This document shows, piece after piece, positions 1 through 6,782 of a stretch of DNA of 10,862 nucleotides. Origin of the DNA: JBFLVQ01 sp040758525. GTDB taxonomy: Bacteria; Acidobacteriota; Blastocatellia; Chloracidobacteriales; JADJPF01. Numbering within the stretch: position 1 is the first letter of the stretch; each line of letters begins with the position of its first letter. The translations under genes were made by a program, and so were the position numbers. A model generated the notes under the pieces. That model searched no databases. It was given only the letters and a program-made list of their open reading frames with translations, and had not been told where the DNA came from. The stretch is from NCBI GenBank assembly GCA_040758525.1, contig JBFLVQ010000300.1, positions 1-10,862 of the forward strand, written 5' to 3'.

Positions 1-166
1 TAACTTATTGCTAGACAACCAGGGCCGCAATGATATTACGGGATATAAGACAGCCACAAACGCGATGCTTTCCATAATGATATGAAGATATAGATTAACG
101 CCGCTCTTTGCTGTAGTAGATTAATAGAGGGGGGCTTATTTACTAAGGCTGTCATTACGTTTAGTC

Positions 167-175
167 AAGGAGGAG
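167..175 (+). promoter_or_regulatory. Strong Shine-Dalgarno site of the receptor kinase gene
   Basis: AAGGAGGAG lies 8 bases upstream of the ATG at 184. It is almost a full complement of the 16S rRNA 3' end and fixes that ATG as the start. No convincing promoter was found in the 1-166 leader: AT-rich -10-like hexamers such as CATAAT at 73-78 lack a matching -35 box. Confidence 0.8.
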
Positions 176-183
176 AAGCTGTA

Positions 184-2508
184 ATGGATCCATCTATCGG
201 CATAAGATACTGTCCTATGTGTAGTAGAGAATACTCTCAGGAGACCGTCTGTGTAGATGACGGGACACTGCTGATTATCAAATCTCCACAACAAGATCCA
301 GTGCTTGGCCAACTTCTTAAAGGAACTTATCAGGTTGAGGAGAAGATTGGTGAAGGTGGGATGGGTTCAGTCTACAGAGCTACCCAGCAGCCACTAGGAC
401 GTAGTGTGGCAGTAAAGACAATACTCTCTACGCATCAATCATCGCCAGACCTGGTTAAACGGTTCTTTCGCGAAGCAAAGATGCTTAGTCAGTTCAATCA
501 CCCTAATATTGTAGGCATTATCGACTTTGGCCATACTGAGACAGGGTTCATCTATATGGTTATGGAGTATCTTACTGGCAATACGCTAGACAAGATCGTT
601 CCTCCCTCAATGGGCCTCTCATTTCAAACCATAGTAAATTTAATGGAGCAGATCTGCGCTGGTGTAGGCGCCGCACACCTTAATAACATGGTGCATAGAG
701 ATCTCAAGCCATCCAATATCTTCTTGGCGAAAATCTCTGGTGCTGATGATGTTGTCAAGATCCTAGATTTTGGTATTGCTAAGGCAGCAGAAGAGAAGAC
801 TCAGCTTACCCAGAATGGAATGGTGGTAGGCAGCCCAGGTTATATATCGCCGGAACAGATCACGGCTTCTTCAGAGCCAGATGCTCGCTCTGATATTTAT
901 GCTTTAGGGGCAATCCTCTACTTTATGATTGCTGGTCAACCGGCCTACCGGGGTAATTCGACTCAGTCGATCTTGACCAAACAATTAATAGAGCCTCCGG
1001 AAGCAATTAATTTCGATCAAATCAATAAACCTGAGGCTGCCGTGCTTATGCCGATCATTCTCAAAGCAATGCACCAAGAGCCTAGTCAACGCTACCAAAC
1101 AACGGTAGAGTTTATGGATGCTTTGTATAATGTGTGTGGCATTTCAGACAGAGCTAACAAGACCAAGCCACTTTCCCCATTGATACAGACAGGCGTTATT
1201 AATAGTCCCGCTACCGCAGCAATAGCAACAGAGAAGGCCGCCTCTGCTCCTGGTAGCAAACGCAAAATCGCTCTAGTATCTGCTTCCGTAGCGCTAGTAC
1301 TGGTCAGCACAGTACTGTTGCTACTACATCTACAAGGTCTTGCTCCTTGGACTACAGCCAGAGCAAAGCCAAGCAATAGAGCATCATTAGCGCGAGGAGT
1401 AAGCGAAACGGAGATTGTTTTAGGAATGAGTGCGCCTTTTTCTGGACCAGCCAAGGAGTTGGGTAGAGCCATGAAATTAGGGATAGATACCTGTTTTCGC
1501 CAAATAAACGATAATGGTGGAATAAATGGTCGCAAGCTAACCTTAGTTGCCTTGGATGATGGCTATGAACCTGATCGCGCATTAGAAAATATGAAAGACT
1601 TATTGGAGAACAAGAGGGTCTTTGCCATTATAGGAAATGTAGGAACGCCTACTGCTGAAGCTACCCTCCCATATGCTTTGCAAAAAAATACGCTCTTCTT
1701 TGGTGCCCTTACAGGCGCCAACCTTCTGCGTAAGGATCCTCCGGATAGATATGTATTCAATTATCGAGCCAGTTACGCACAAGAGACGGCTGCAATTGTG
1801 AATTATTTGATCGAGATCAAAAAGCTAAAGCCTGAACAGATCGCCGTCTTTGCTCAAGAAGATGGATATGGTGAAGCAGGTTTCTCAGGTGTTGCCAAAA
1901 CTCTACGCAAGTATGGGCGCGAGCCAGGCCAGATTTTGAAGGTAGGTTATCAAAGAAATACTACCAATGTTGATAATGCTGTCCAGGAGATTATCCGCAA
2001 TAAGGATCAAGTCCGTGCTGTTATTATGGTGGCTACCTATCGTCCAGCAGCAATATTTATTCAGAAACTAAAGGATCAAAAGTTAGATCTGATCTTTGCT
2101 GGTATCTCTTTTATTGGCAGTCAGTCTCTTGCTGAAGAACTGCTTGAACGTGGCTCAGGATATGCCACGGGCGTTATTGTGACTCAAGTGGTTCCCCATT
2201 ATGAATCCAAATCTACAGGAGTTTTGAAATATAGAGAATCTTTGAGTAGGTATTTTCCCAATGAGCAACCAGGTTTTGTTTCATTAGAAGGGTATATTAG
2301 TGCCAATATCTTGACTGAAGGGATTCGTAGAGCAGGAATAGAGCTGAATACAGAGACCTTGGTTAGCACTTTAGAGTCGATTCAAGGACTAGATCTAGGA
2401 ATTGGCGCACCCATCAACTTTAATCCCTCAGAGCATCAAGGAGCTTACAAAGTATGGGGAACGATACTTGATGAGTCGGCAAAATATCAGATTTTGGAAC
2501 TGGACTAA
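184..2508 (+). CDS. Transmembrane Ser/Thr protein kinase with periplasmic LIV-type ligand-binding domain
   Basis: A 774-residue one-component receptor kinase. Residues 10-27 form a zinc-ribbon-like leader (C10, C13, C23, then DDG) of the type common before acidobacterial kinases; a fourth zinc ligand is not obvious. Residues 49-318 are a Hanks-type kinase with glycine loop G56-G61, ATP lysine K78, HRDLKPSN with catalytic D173, DFG at 195-197 and SPE at 222-224, so it should be active. Basic residues 358-361 precede one hydrophobic helix at about 362-381, placing the kinase in the cytoplasm. Residues from about 405 to 774 match the periplasmic-binding fold of branched-chain amino-acid/amide ABC binding proteins (Peripla_BP_6), including the NDNGGING segment. 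There is no separate signal peptide and no permease nearby, so this domain probably serves as sensor rather than transporter part. The inferred role is phosphorylation of cytoplasmic targets in response to a small ligand; the ligand is unknown. The gene runs convergently to moeA. Confidence 0.93.
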   Translation: MDPSIGIRYCPMCSREYSQETVCVDDGTLLIIKSPQQDPVLGQLLKGTYQVEEKIGEGGMGSVYRATQQPLGRSVAVKTILSTHQSSPDLVKRFFREAKMLSQFNHPNIVGIIDFGHTETGFIYMVMEYLTGNTLDKIVPPSMGLSFQTIVNLMEQICAGVGAAHLNNMVHRDLKPSNIFLAKISGADDVVKILDFGIAKAAEEKTQLTQNGMVVGSPGYISPEQITASSEPDARSDIYALGAILYFMIAGQPAYRGNSTQSILTKQLIEPPEAINFDQINKPEAAVLMPIILKAMHQEPSQRYQTTVEFMDALYNVCGISDRANKTKPLSPLIQTGVINSPATAAIATEKAASAPGSKRKIALVSASVALVLVSTVLLLLHLQGLAPWTTARAKPSNRASLARGVSETEIVLGMSAPFSGPAKELGRAMKLGIDTCFRQINDNGGINGRKLTLVALDDGYEPDRALENMKDLLENKRVFAIIGNVGTPTAEATLPYALQKNTLFFGALTGANLLRKDPPDRYVFNYRASYAQETAAIVNYLIEIKKLKPEQIAVFAQEDGYGEAGFSGVAKTLRKYGREPGQILKVGYQRNTTNVDNAVQEIIRNKDQVRAVIMVATYRPAAIFIQKLKDQKLDLIFAGISFIGSQSLAEELLERGSGYATGVIVTQVVPHYESKSTGVLKYRESLSRYFPNEQPGFVSLEGYISANILTEGIRRAGIELNTETLVSTLESIQGLDLGIGAPINFNPSEHQGAYKVWGTILDESAKYQILELD

Positions 2509-2523
2509 GGTCTGTTTTTAGCC

Positions 2524-3765
2524 TCAATGGGCAGAAAAAGGATTACCAATAACCAGCGCACGAGCAGTCTCTCCACGTTTAATCTCGGTTATCCCTTCAT
2601 CAAGGATGACCAGCGCAGTTGCGCCAAGCATAGAGCTGAGTACACCAGAGCCTTGGCGTGGCATCAATTGGGCATAGAATTTGGCTTGGCGATATTGCAA
2701 GTGAGCACGCAAATAGGTGCGTCGGTCGCCTTTCGAGCGAGCATCAGATTCAAGCACAACTTCAATTGTTGGTGGTGTGAATGGGGGCAGACATCCCATT
2801 GCTTTGCGCAATGCAGGACACACAAACAGCAGAAATGAGAGCATACTTGAGACAGTATTACCTGGCAGGCCAAAATAGGGCTTGCCACGTAGTGTGCCAA
2901 ATGCGATCGGTTTGCCTGGTTTCATAGAAACACGCCAGAACTTGATCTCTGCACCTAGCGAGGCTAATACCTGTTTTACAAAATCGTAATCACCTACCGA
3001 GACTCCTCCTGAGGAGATAATAAAATCGGCGGCCAGCGCCGCTTCAATGGCAGCACGGATCTCAGTCTCTCTATCACGAGCAATACCTTGTACGATTGGT
3101 ACACCACCGGCGGCACGTACAAGCGCGGCAAGAGAGTAGCTATTAGAATTGACAACCTTGCCAGGTAAGAGTGGCTCATCGATCTCTACTAGTTCATCAC
3201 CAGTTGAAATAATTGCGACTTGTGGACGACGCGCCACCCGTACAAAGGGGCGTTGTGCAGCGGCAAGCACCCCGACTTCGGCAGGACCTAATTCTCTACC
3301 TGTATGGATCAACAGATCACCAGCTTGTACATCCTCACCGCGTGGACGCACATGTTGACCTGTTTTAGCTGCTTCAAAGATACGCACACTCCCATCTAGA
3401 GTATTTTCTGTTACCTCAACCATTACTACCGCATCAGCACCATTTGGGATCGGTGCGCCGGTCATAATTCGGATTGCCTGTCCTGCTCCAACACTAGATT
3501 TGGCCAGATAACCGGCGGGTAGATCTTCAATGACAGTAAGCAAAATAGGAGATTGCTGACTTGCTCCCGCCGTGTCAGCGGCGCGCACTGCATAACCATC
3601 CATTGCAGAGTTTGCATAAGCTGGGACATCGGCAGGGGCATTAATATCTTCAGCAATAATGCGCCCCAGTGCATCAAGTAGATTCACACGCTCGCTACCT
3701 AATGGTGTGATCGGTTCAAGCGCGCGCGCCAATCCTTCCTCAACACTAAGAAGTCCTGTTGCCAT
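2524..3765 (-). CDS. moeA: Molybdopterin molybdenumtransferase MoeA
   Basis: A 413-residue protein, close to the roughly 411 of E. coli MoeA. The family enzyme inserts molybdate into adenylylated molybdopterin in the cytoplasm, the last common step of molybdenum cofactor synthesis. Visible motifs in order: NSAMDGYA at 52-59, MTGAPIP-GADAVV at 101-114, RPRGEDV at 140-146, STGDEL at 187-192 (start of the MoCF/MogA-like domain), SSGGVSVGDYD at 251-261, MKPGKPIAFG at 281-290 and GLPGNTVS at 299-306. The remainder, from about residue 335, is the C-terminal beta-barrel domain. The start is supported by a purine-rich Shine-Dalgarno stretch at 3776-3787. No other cofactor gene (moaA, moaC, mogA) is in view. 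The gene begins 39 bases after the TonB receptor stop on the same strand with no terminator seen, so co-transcription is likely. Confidence 0.96.
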   Translation of the reverse strand: MATGLLSVEEGLARALEPITPLGSERVNLLDALGRIIAEDINAPADVPAYANSAMDGYAVRAADTAGASQQSPILLTVIEDLPAGYLAKSSVGAGQAIRIMTGAPIPNGADAVVMVEVTENTLDGSVRIFEAAKTGQHVRPRGEDVQAGDLLIHTGRELGPAEVGVLAAAQRPFVRVARRPQVAIISTGDELVEIDEPLLPGKVVNSNSYSLAALVRAAGGVPIVQGIARDRETEIRAAIEAALAADFIISSGGVSVGDYDFVKQVLASLGAEIKFWRVSMKPGKPIAFGTLRGKPYFGLPGNTVSSMLSFLLFVCPALRKAMGCLPPFTPPTIEVVLESDARSKGDRRTYLRAHLQYRQAKFYAQLMPRQGSGVLSSMLGATALVILDEGITEIKRGETARALVIGNPFSAH

Positions 3766-3775
3766 ATGCTATTTG

Positions 3776-3787
3776 CCCTTCCTCCTC
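3776..3787 (-). promoter_or_regulatory. Ribosome binding site of moeA
   Basis: On the minus strand the 39-base gap after the TonB receptor carries GAGGAGGAAGGG. The full AGGAGG core ends 15 bases before the ATG, which is far, while the AAGGG part ends 10 bases before it, which is usable. It lets moeA be translated efficiently from a shared message without its own promoter. Confidence 0.6.
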
Positions 3788-3804
3788 ACTGAGTGCTTGT
3801 TAAT

Positions 3805-6231
3805 CTAATTAAACTGTACTGTCAAACGGCCACTATAGAGGCGTGGAAAGCCTATATGTGTGCCAGAGAAGACGCTCTCAAAGTTATATAGATAGAGACG
3901 ATTGGTAAGGTTCTGGATATCAAATTGGAGACTTACCTTGGTCTTATCTTGGCGGAAAAGATCTATTCCTGCCGAGAGATTGAAAATAAGATGAGGCTTA
4001 ACGCGACCACGTGAGAAATCGACCTCATCAAGTATCTTTGCTGAGATATCTGGATTCTCTGCAGCAAATTCTGCGCGGCTATTGGTCTCTAATTCTACTG
4101 GATAACCGCTATCATAACGACCTACCAAGGATGTCCACCAACCATACTTACTGTCCATATAGCCGATCTGAAATTGACCAGAATTACGTGCATCATGATC
4201 AGCTGCGAAGATCTGATTGGGATTAGCAAATGATTCTATCGCTTCACCTAGGAATAGACCTCCAACAATTGGTGTGACAGCGAATACACGTGCATTGGCA
4301 TAACTGATATAGCCAGAAAAACCATGATAATTAGCGAAGTCGAGCCGTGCCTCCAACCCAGTAGCACGTCCACGACTAATTGCAATGGGGAAGATGATAC
4401 CTGTGTCAAGCAGTTGATCCTTATCAGCAAGATTGCCTATATACTTTCGGTAGCCAACAATATCAAGTTTCAGGTGCTGATTGATACGCTGTTGTACACC
4501 AACCTCAAAGACCGAATCACGCTCACTCTTAACGGTGGCAAACGGCTGTATCCCCAATACTACGCCTGGACTGAGAGTTGCTGCCTGTGGTGAGCCAGAG
4601 AGTAGAAGATTTTCTACAGGTGGCGTCTGAAACAGACGATTGAAAGAGAAGCGTAGCACTGTCGAGGAGGATGGTATGTAATAGGCAATGCCTAAACGAG
4701 GGCTAAGCTGCTGTTCACCAGTCAACAGTTTGTAGTTATCATAACGTACCCCAGCATCCAAGGTAAGATTCTTTATTAGTTCTACATGGTCTTGTAAGTA
4801 AAAAGAGAACTCACGTCCTGACTGATGGGCACGAAAGCGAAATGGATTGGCTGCCGTAAACTGTACTGCTGGATTCTCGGCAATTAGATTGCCAGCATCA
4901 TCTTCAATCGCTGGAAAGGCAGTAAAATCCGTAACAAAGAAGGAGAAACGCTCACGTATAGGTGTGCGTGTTAGTTCTAGCCCGCCTTTCAGTGTATGTC
5001 TACTCCCTGTATAACTAAGTGCGGCCAACAGACCATAATTGTTAACATTGCGATCCTGATTTGCTACCACAGGGATAGAGAATGCATTGGCACGTAACTG
5101 TGCTGAAGAGTAACTATGATATAACGAGATATTGCTTACTAGCTTAGGGGTAAAGATATGTTGCCAGGAGACGAACTCTGAATGGTCACGCAGTTGTTGT
5201 TGTTGCTGCTGTCTGCTGAACTGCTGGTCGAGTCTATTCGGTACCTGAAAATTACTGCCTCCGAAGAGCAGTGTGGCGGTAATGAAATCGCTATTCGAAG
5301 GATTGTAGTCAAGACGAAATAGACTACGTACGGCACGGCCAAAATTACGGAAATTATCTTCGTTAGGCGGATCTAAATAGCGTTGCGAAGTTGAACCAGA
5401 GACAAAACCGTAGAAACCAAAATTTTTCTTATGGCCAGCAAAATTAAAAGCGGTATCACCAGTCGAGAAGCTTCCTAAGCTGGTTGATACTCCGAAAGTA
5501 AGAGGCGAATTGAGACCAGATTTTGTATCTAGGGTGACGATCCCAGAGAGTTTCTTACCATATTCGGCGGGTATGCCACCAGTAAGGATCTCGGCAGATT
5601 TCACCGTACGTGGATCTAGTCCCGAAGAGAAGATCGCGGAAAGATTGAAAGTGAAAGGAATACCATTGATCAAATATTGATTGCCAGATTCAGCGCCACG
5701 TATATGCATACGGCCACCGTCATCCTGTGCAACGCCAGGCGCCGTAGAGACTAGCGACTGGATTGCGCGGGCTGGCGAAACCGTGGGCGCACGTTCTACT
5801 AACTGGGTTGAGAGGCCTGTCTCTGAGGCTGTCTTGTCTGCCTCGATCTGTATATCAGAAGCACTAGCTGTGATCTCTACTACCTCTTGGTTATTAGCTA
5901 TTTCAAGCTGTATATCAAGTTCTAGTGGAGCATTGGAATGTACATCAATCTCCTGGACTGAGCGTTGGAAACCTTTAGCTTCAAACTCCAGTCGATAGGG
6001 GTTGAACGGTACACTGAGAAAGCGGAAGACGCCCTGCTCGTCGGTTTGAGTAACAGCCTGATAGTTGGTTGAGAAGTAACTTAACATCACACGAGCACCT
6101 ACAATTACGGCGCCGGAGGTGTCTCTTACTCGACCCTGTATGATCCCTACATTGGGTTCGCCACTAGCGGGTATGCTTAAAATGATGCAGAGAGATAATG
6201 ATAGGATGAAGGATAATTTAATTCTAAACAT
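3805..6231 (-). CDS. TonB-dependent outer-membrane receptor with N-terminal carboxypeptidase-regulatory-like domain
   Basis: An 808-residue outer-membrane transporter. Residues 1-24 are a Sec signal peptide with likely cleavage after A-S-G. Residues 29-112 form a carboxypeptidase-regulatory-like beta-sandwich (GRVRDTSGAVI, then DEQGVFRF). Residues 115-240 form the plug, with RGAESGNQYLINGIP at 178-192 and the AEILTGGIPAEYG segment. The rest is a TonB-type beta-barrel ending in alternating residues (RLTVQFN); the final residue is Asn, where many barrels end in an aromatic. At 808 residues it is shorter than the approximately 1000-1200-residue 'Oar-like' receptors abundant in Acidobacteriota and nearer to metal or siderophore receptors. 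The substrate cannot be read from sequence. It follows a small Cys/His membrane protein and precedes moeA, hinting at metal or oxyanion import (inference). The Shine-Dalgarno is weak (AGGGA, 5 bases before the ATG). A six-glutamine run occupies residues 341-346. Confidence 0.92.
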   Translation of the reverse strand: MFRIKLSFILSLSLCIILSIPASGEPNVGIIQGRVRDTSGAVIVGARVMLSYFSTNYQAVTQTDEQGVFRFLSVPFNPYRLEFEAKGFQRSVQEIDVHSNAPLELDIQLEIANNQEVVEITASASDIQIEADKTASETGLSTQLVERAPTVSPARAIQSLVSTAPGVAQDDGGRMHIRGAESGNQYLINGIPFTFNLSAIFSSGLDPRTVKSAEILTGGIPAEYGKKLSGIVTLDTKSGLNSPLTFGVSTSLGSFSTGDTAFNFAGHKKNFGFYGFVSGSTSQRYLDPPNEDNFRNFGRAVRSLFRLDYNPSNSDFITATLLFGGSNFQVPNRLDQQFSRQQQQQQLRDHSEFVSWQHIFTPKLVSNISLYHSYSSAQLRANAFSIPVVANQDRNVNNYGLLAALSYTGSRHTLKGGLELTRTPIRERFSFFVTDFTAFPAIEDDAGNLIAENPAVQFTAANPFRFRAHQSGREFSFYLQDHVELIKNLTLDAGVRYDNYKLLTGEQQLSPRLGIAYYIPSSSTVLRFSFNRLFQTPPVENLLLSGSPQAATLSPGVVLGIQPFATVKSERDSVFEVGVQQRINQHLKLDIVGYRKYIGNLADKDQLLDTGIIFPIAISRGRATGLEARLDFANYHGFSGYISYANARVFAVTPIVGGLFLGEAIESFANPNQIFAADHDARNSGQFQIGYMDSKYGWWTSLVGRYDSGYPVELETNSRAEFAAENPDISAKILDEVDFSRGRVKPHLIFNLSAGIDLFRQDKTKVSLQFDIQNLTNRLYLYNFESVFSGTHIGFPRLYSGRLTVQFN
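5194..5211 (-). repeat. Short CAR trinucleotide run encoding six glutamines
   Basis: Six consecutive Gln codons (CAG, CAG, then four CAA) lie in frame inside the TonB receptor, residues 341-346, with further Gln at about 333-337. This is probably in a surface loop or early barrel turn. The mixture of codons suggests moderate stability, so it is a minor low-complexity tract rather than a strong phase-variation site. Confidence 0.6.
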
Positions 6232-6326
6232 TGCTATCCCTACATATTTTTTGCCGGCTCCAGATCAAACATTGGTAAGCCAAGGCAGGTTGATAATTGT
6301 TTATAGTAAGGAGAAGAAGTGAGGAA

Positions 6327-6677
6327 TTAGCAATTAGGCGGACCACGTTCGCGACAGCTTTTCGCAATCACCTCCAGCATAGGCAGGGGTGGTGGCTGCA
6401 ATCGTATGATGGTAGGCTGTCGCGATATGGCAACCCAACTTAGACGAGTTTCTGAACAGCGATATTGAAAAGATTCACAGGCCAGGCAGTTGTGTGCAGA
6501 ATAGATGTTGTTTTGCCAGGTTTCCGCTTCATTAGTCTTGCTTAGGGTTAAAGTATCATTACTCGATACCACGGCAAAACCAAGGTGCAGGTGCGACAGT
6601 AGGTGAACCGTGTTCCCTAACAGGCAGAGGAGAAGTATTAATAATGCCCACCTGTTAATTGTAGTTGATCGGCTCAT
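6327..6677 (-). CDS. Small membrane-anchored or exported Cys/His protein upstream of TonB receptor
   Basis: A 116-residue protein of unknown function. Residues 10-27 form a hydrophobic segment after a short basic N-terminus (signal anchor or uncleaved signal). It is followed by clustered histidines H25, H29, H31, then H62 with a CxxC pair at C64/C67 and another Cys at 74. The C-terminus is RGPP followed by N-C, with Cys at 108 and 116. This layout (N-terminal membrane segment, H-C-x-x-C core, proline-proline tail) recalls DUF2946-type small proteins, which in other bacteria often sit beside copper-related TonB receptors. That resemblance is by pattern only and not proven homology. The gene has a near-consensus promoter of its own and lies 95 bases before the TonB receptor on the same strand, supporting an operon. 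A metal-binding or redox accessory role for the receptor is inferred. The Shine-Dalgarno before the ATG is poor, and a six-codon leader ORF overlaps this start. Confidence 0.72.
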   Translation of the reverse strand: MSRSTTINRWALLILLLCLLGNTVHLLSHLHLGFAVVSSNDTLTLSKTNEAETWQNNIYSAHNCLACESFQYRCSETRLSWVAISRQPTIIRLQPPPLPMLEVIAKSCRERGPPNC

Positions 6678-6723
6678 GACTTTTCACGACGCATTTCAAA
6701 AACTCTCAGCTAATAAGGGATTA

Positions 6724-6752
6724 ACTATATTTTTCCTAGGTTGCTTTGTCAA
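6724..6752 (-). promoter_or_regulatory. Near-consensus sigma-70 promoter for the small Cys/His gene, TonB receptor and possibly moeA
   Basis: Reading the minus strand, TTGACA at 6752-6747 (perfect -35) is followed by exactly 17 bases and then TATAGT at 6729-6724 (5 of 6 matches to the -10). Transcription would start near 6717, leaving about a 40-base leader before the ATG at 6677. It sits in the 105-base gap after the OppA-like gene, so it separates that gene from the receptor operon. This is the strongest promoter-like sequence noted in the window. Confidence 0.75.
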
Positions 6753-6782
6753 TTCCAAGAAGAAACCGGTATTATCAATCGG

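Noticed and set aside
1..183. Promoter for the receptor kinase gene
   Set aside because: Some -10-like hexamers (CATAAT, TATAGA) exist, but none has a plausible -35 box at 16-18 bases, so no promoter is called; only the ribosome site is supported.
1092..1535. 147-codon minus-strand ORF under the kinase membrane and linker region
   Set aside because: The plus-strand frame here encodes the membrane helix and start of the binding domain. The reverse frame has no ribosome site or family resemblance.
2505..2545. Possible bidirectional terminator between the convergent kinase and moeA genes
   Set aside because: There are short T and A runs, but no stem of useful length could be paired in the 15-base gap or its flanks.
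2527..2838. 103-codon plus-strand ORF antisense to moeA
   Set aside because: It lies wholly opposite the conserved C-terminal part of moeA, resembles no known family, has no ribosome site, and its composition looks like an antisense shadow.
5194..5211. Glutamine-codon run as a phase-variation or slippage site
   Set aside because: Only six codons with mixed CAG/CAA usage, and changes would be in multiples of three, keeping the frame; nothing suggests an on/off switch.
5681..5998. 105-codon plus-strand ORF antisense to the TonB receptor plug, rich in Ser, Ala and Ile
   Set aside because: It mirrors the well-conserved plug and regulatory-like domain coding sequence on the other strand; there is no start signal and no recognisable domain.
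6232..6326. Separate promoter or terminator between the small Cys/His gene and the TonB receptor
   Set aside because: A TATAAA-like hexamer is present but the nearest TTGCTA is 22 bases away, and no stem with a T-tract is seen; read-through from the upstream promoter is simpler.
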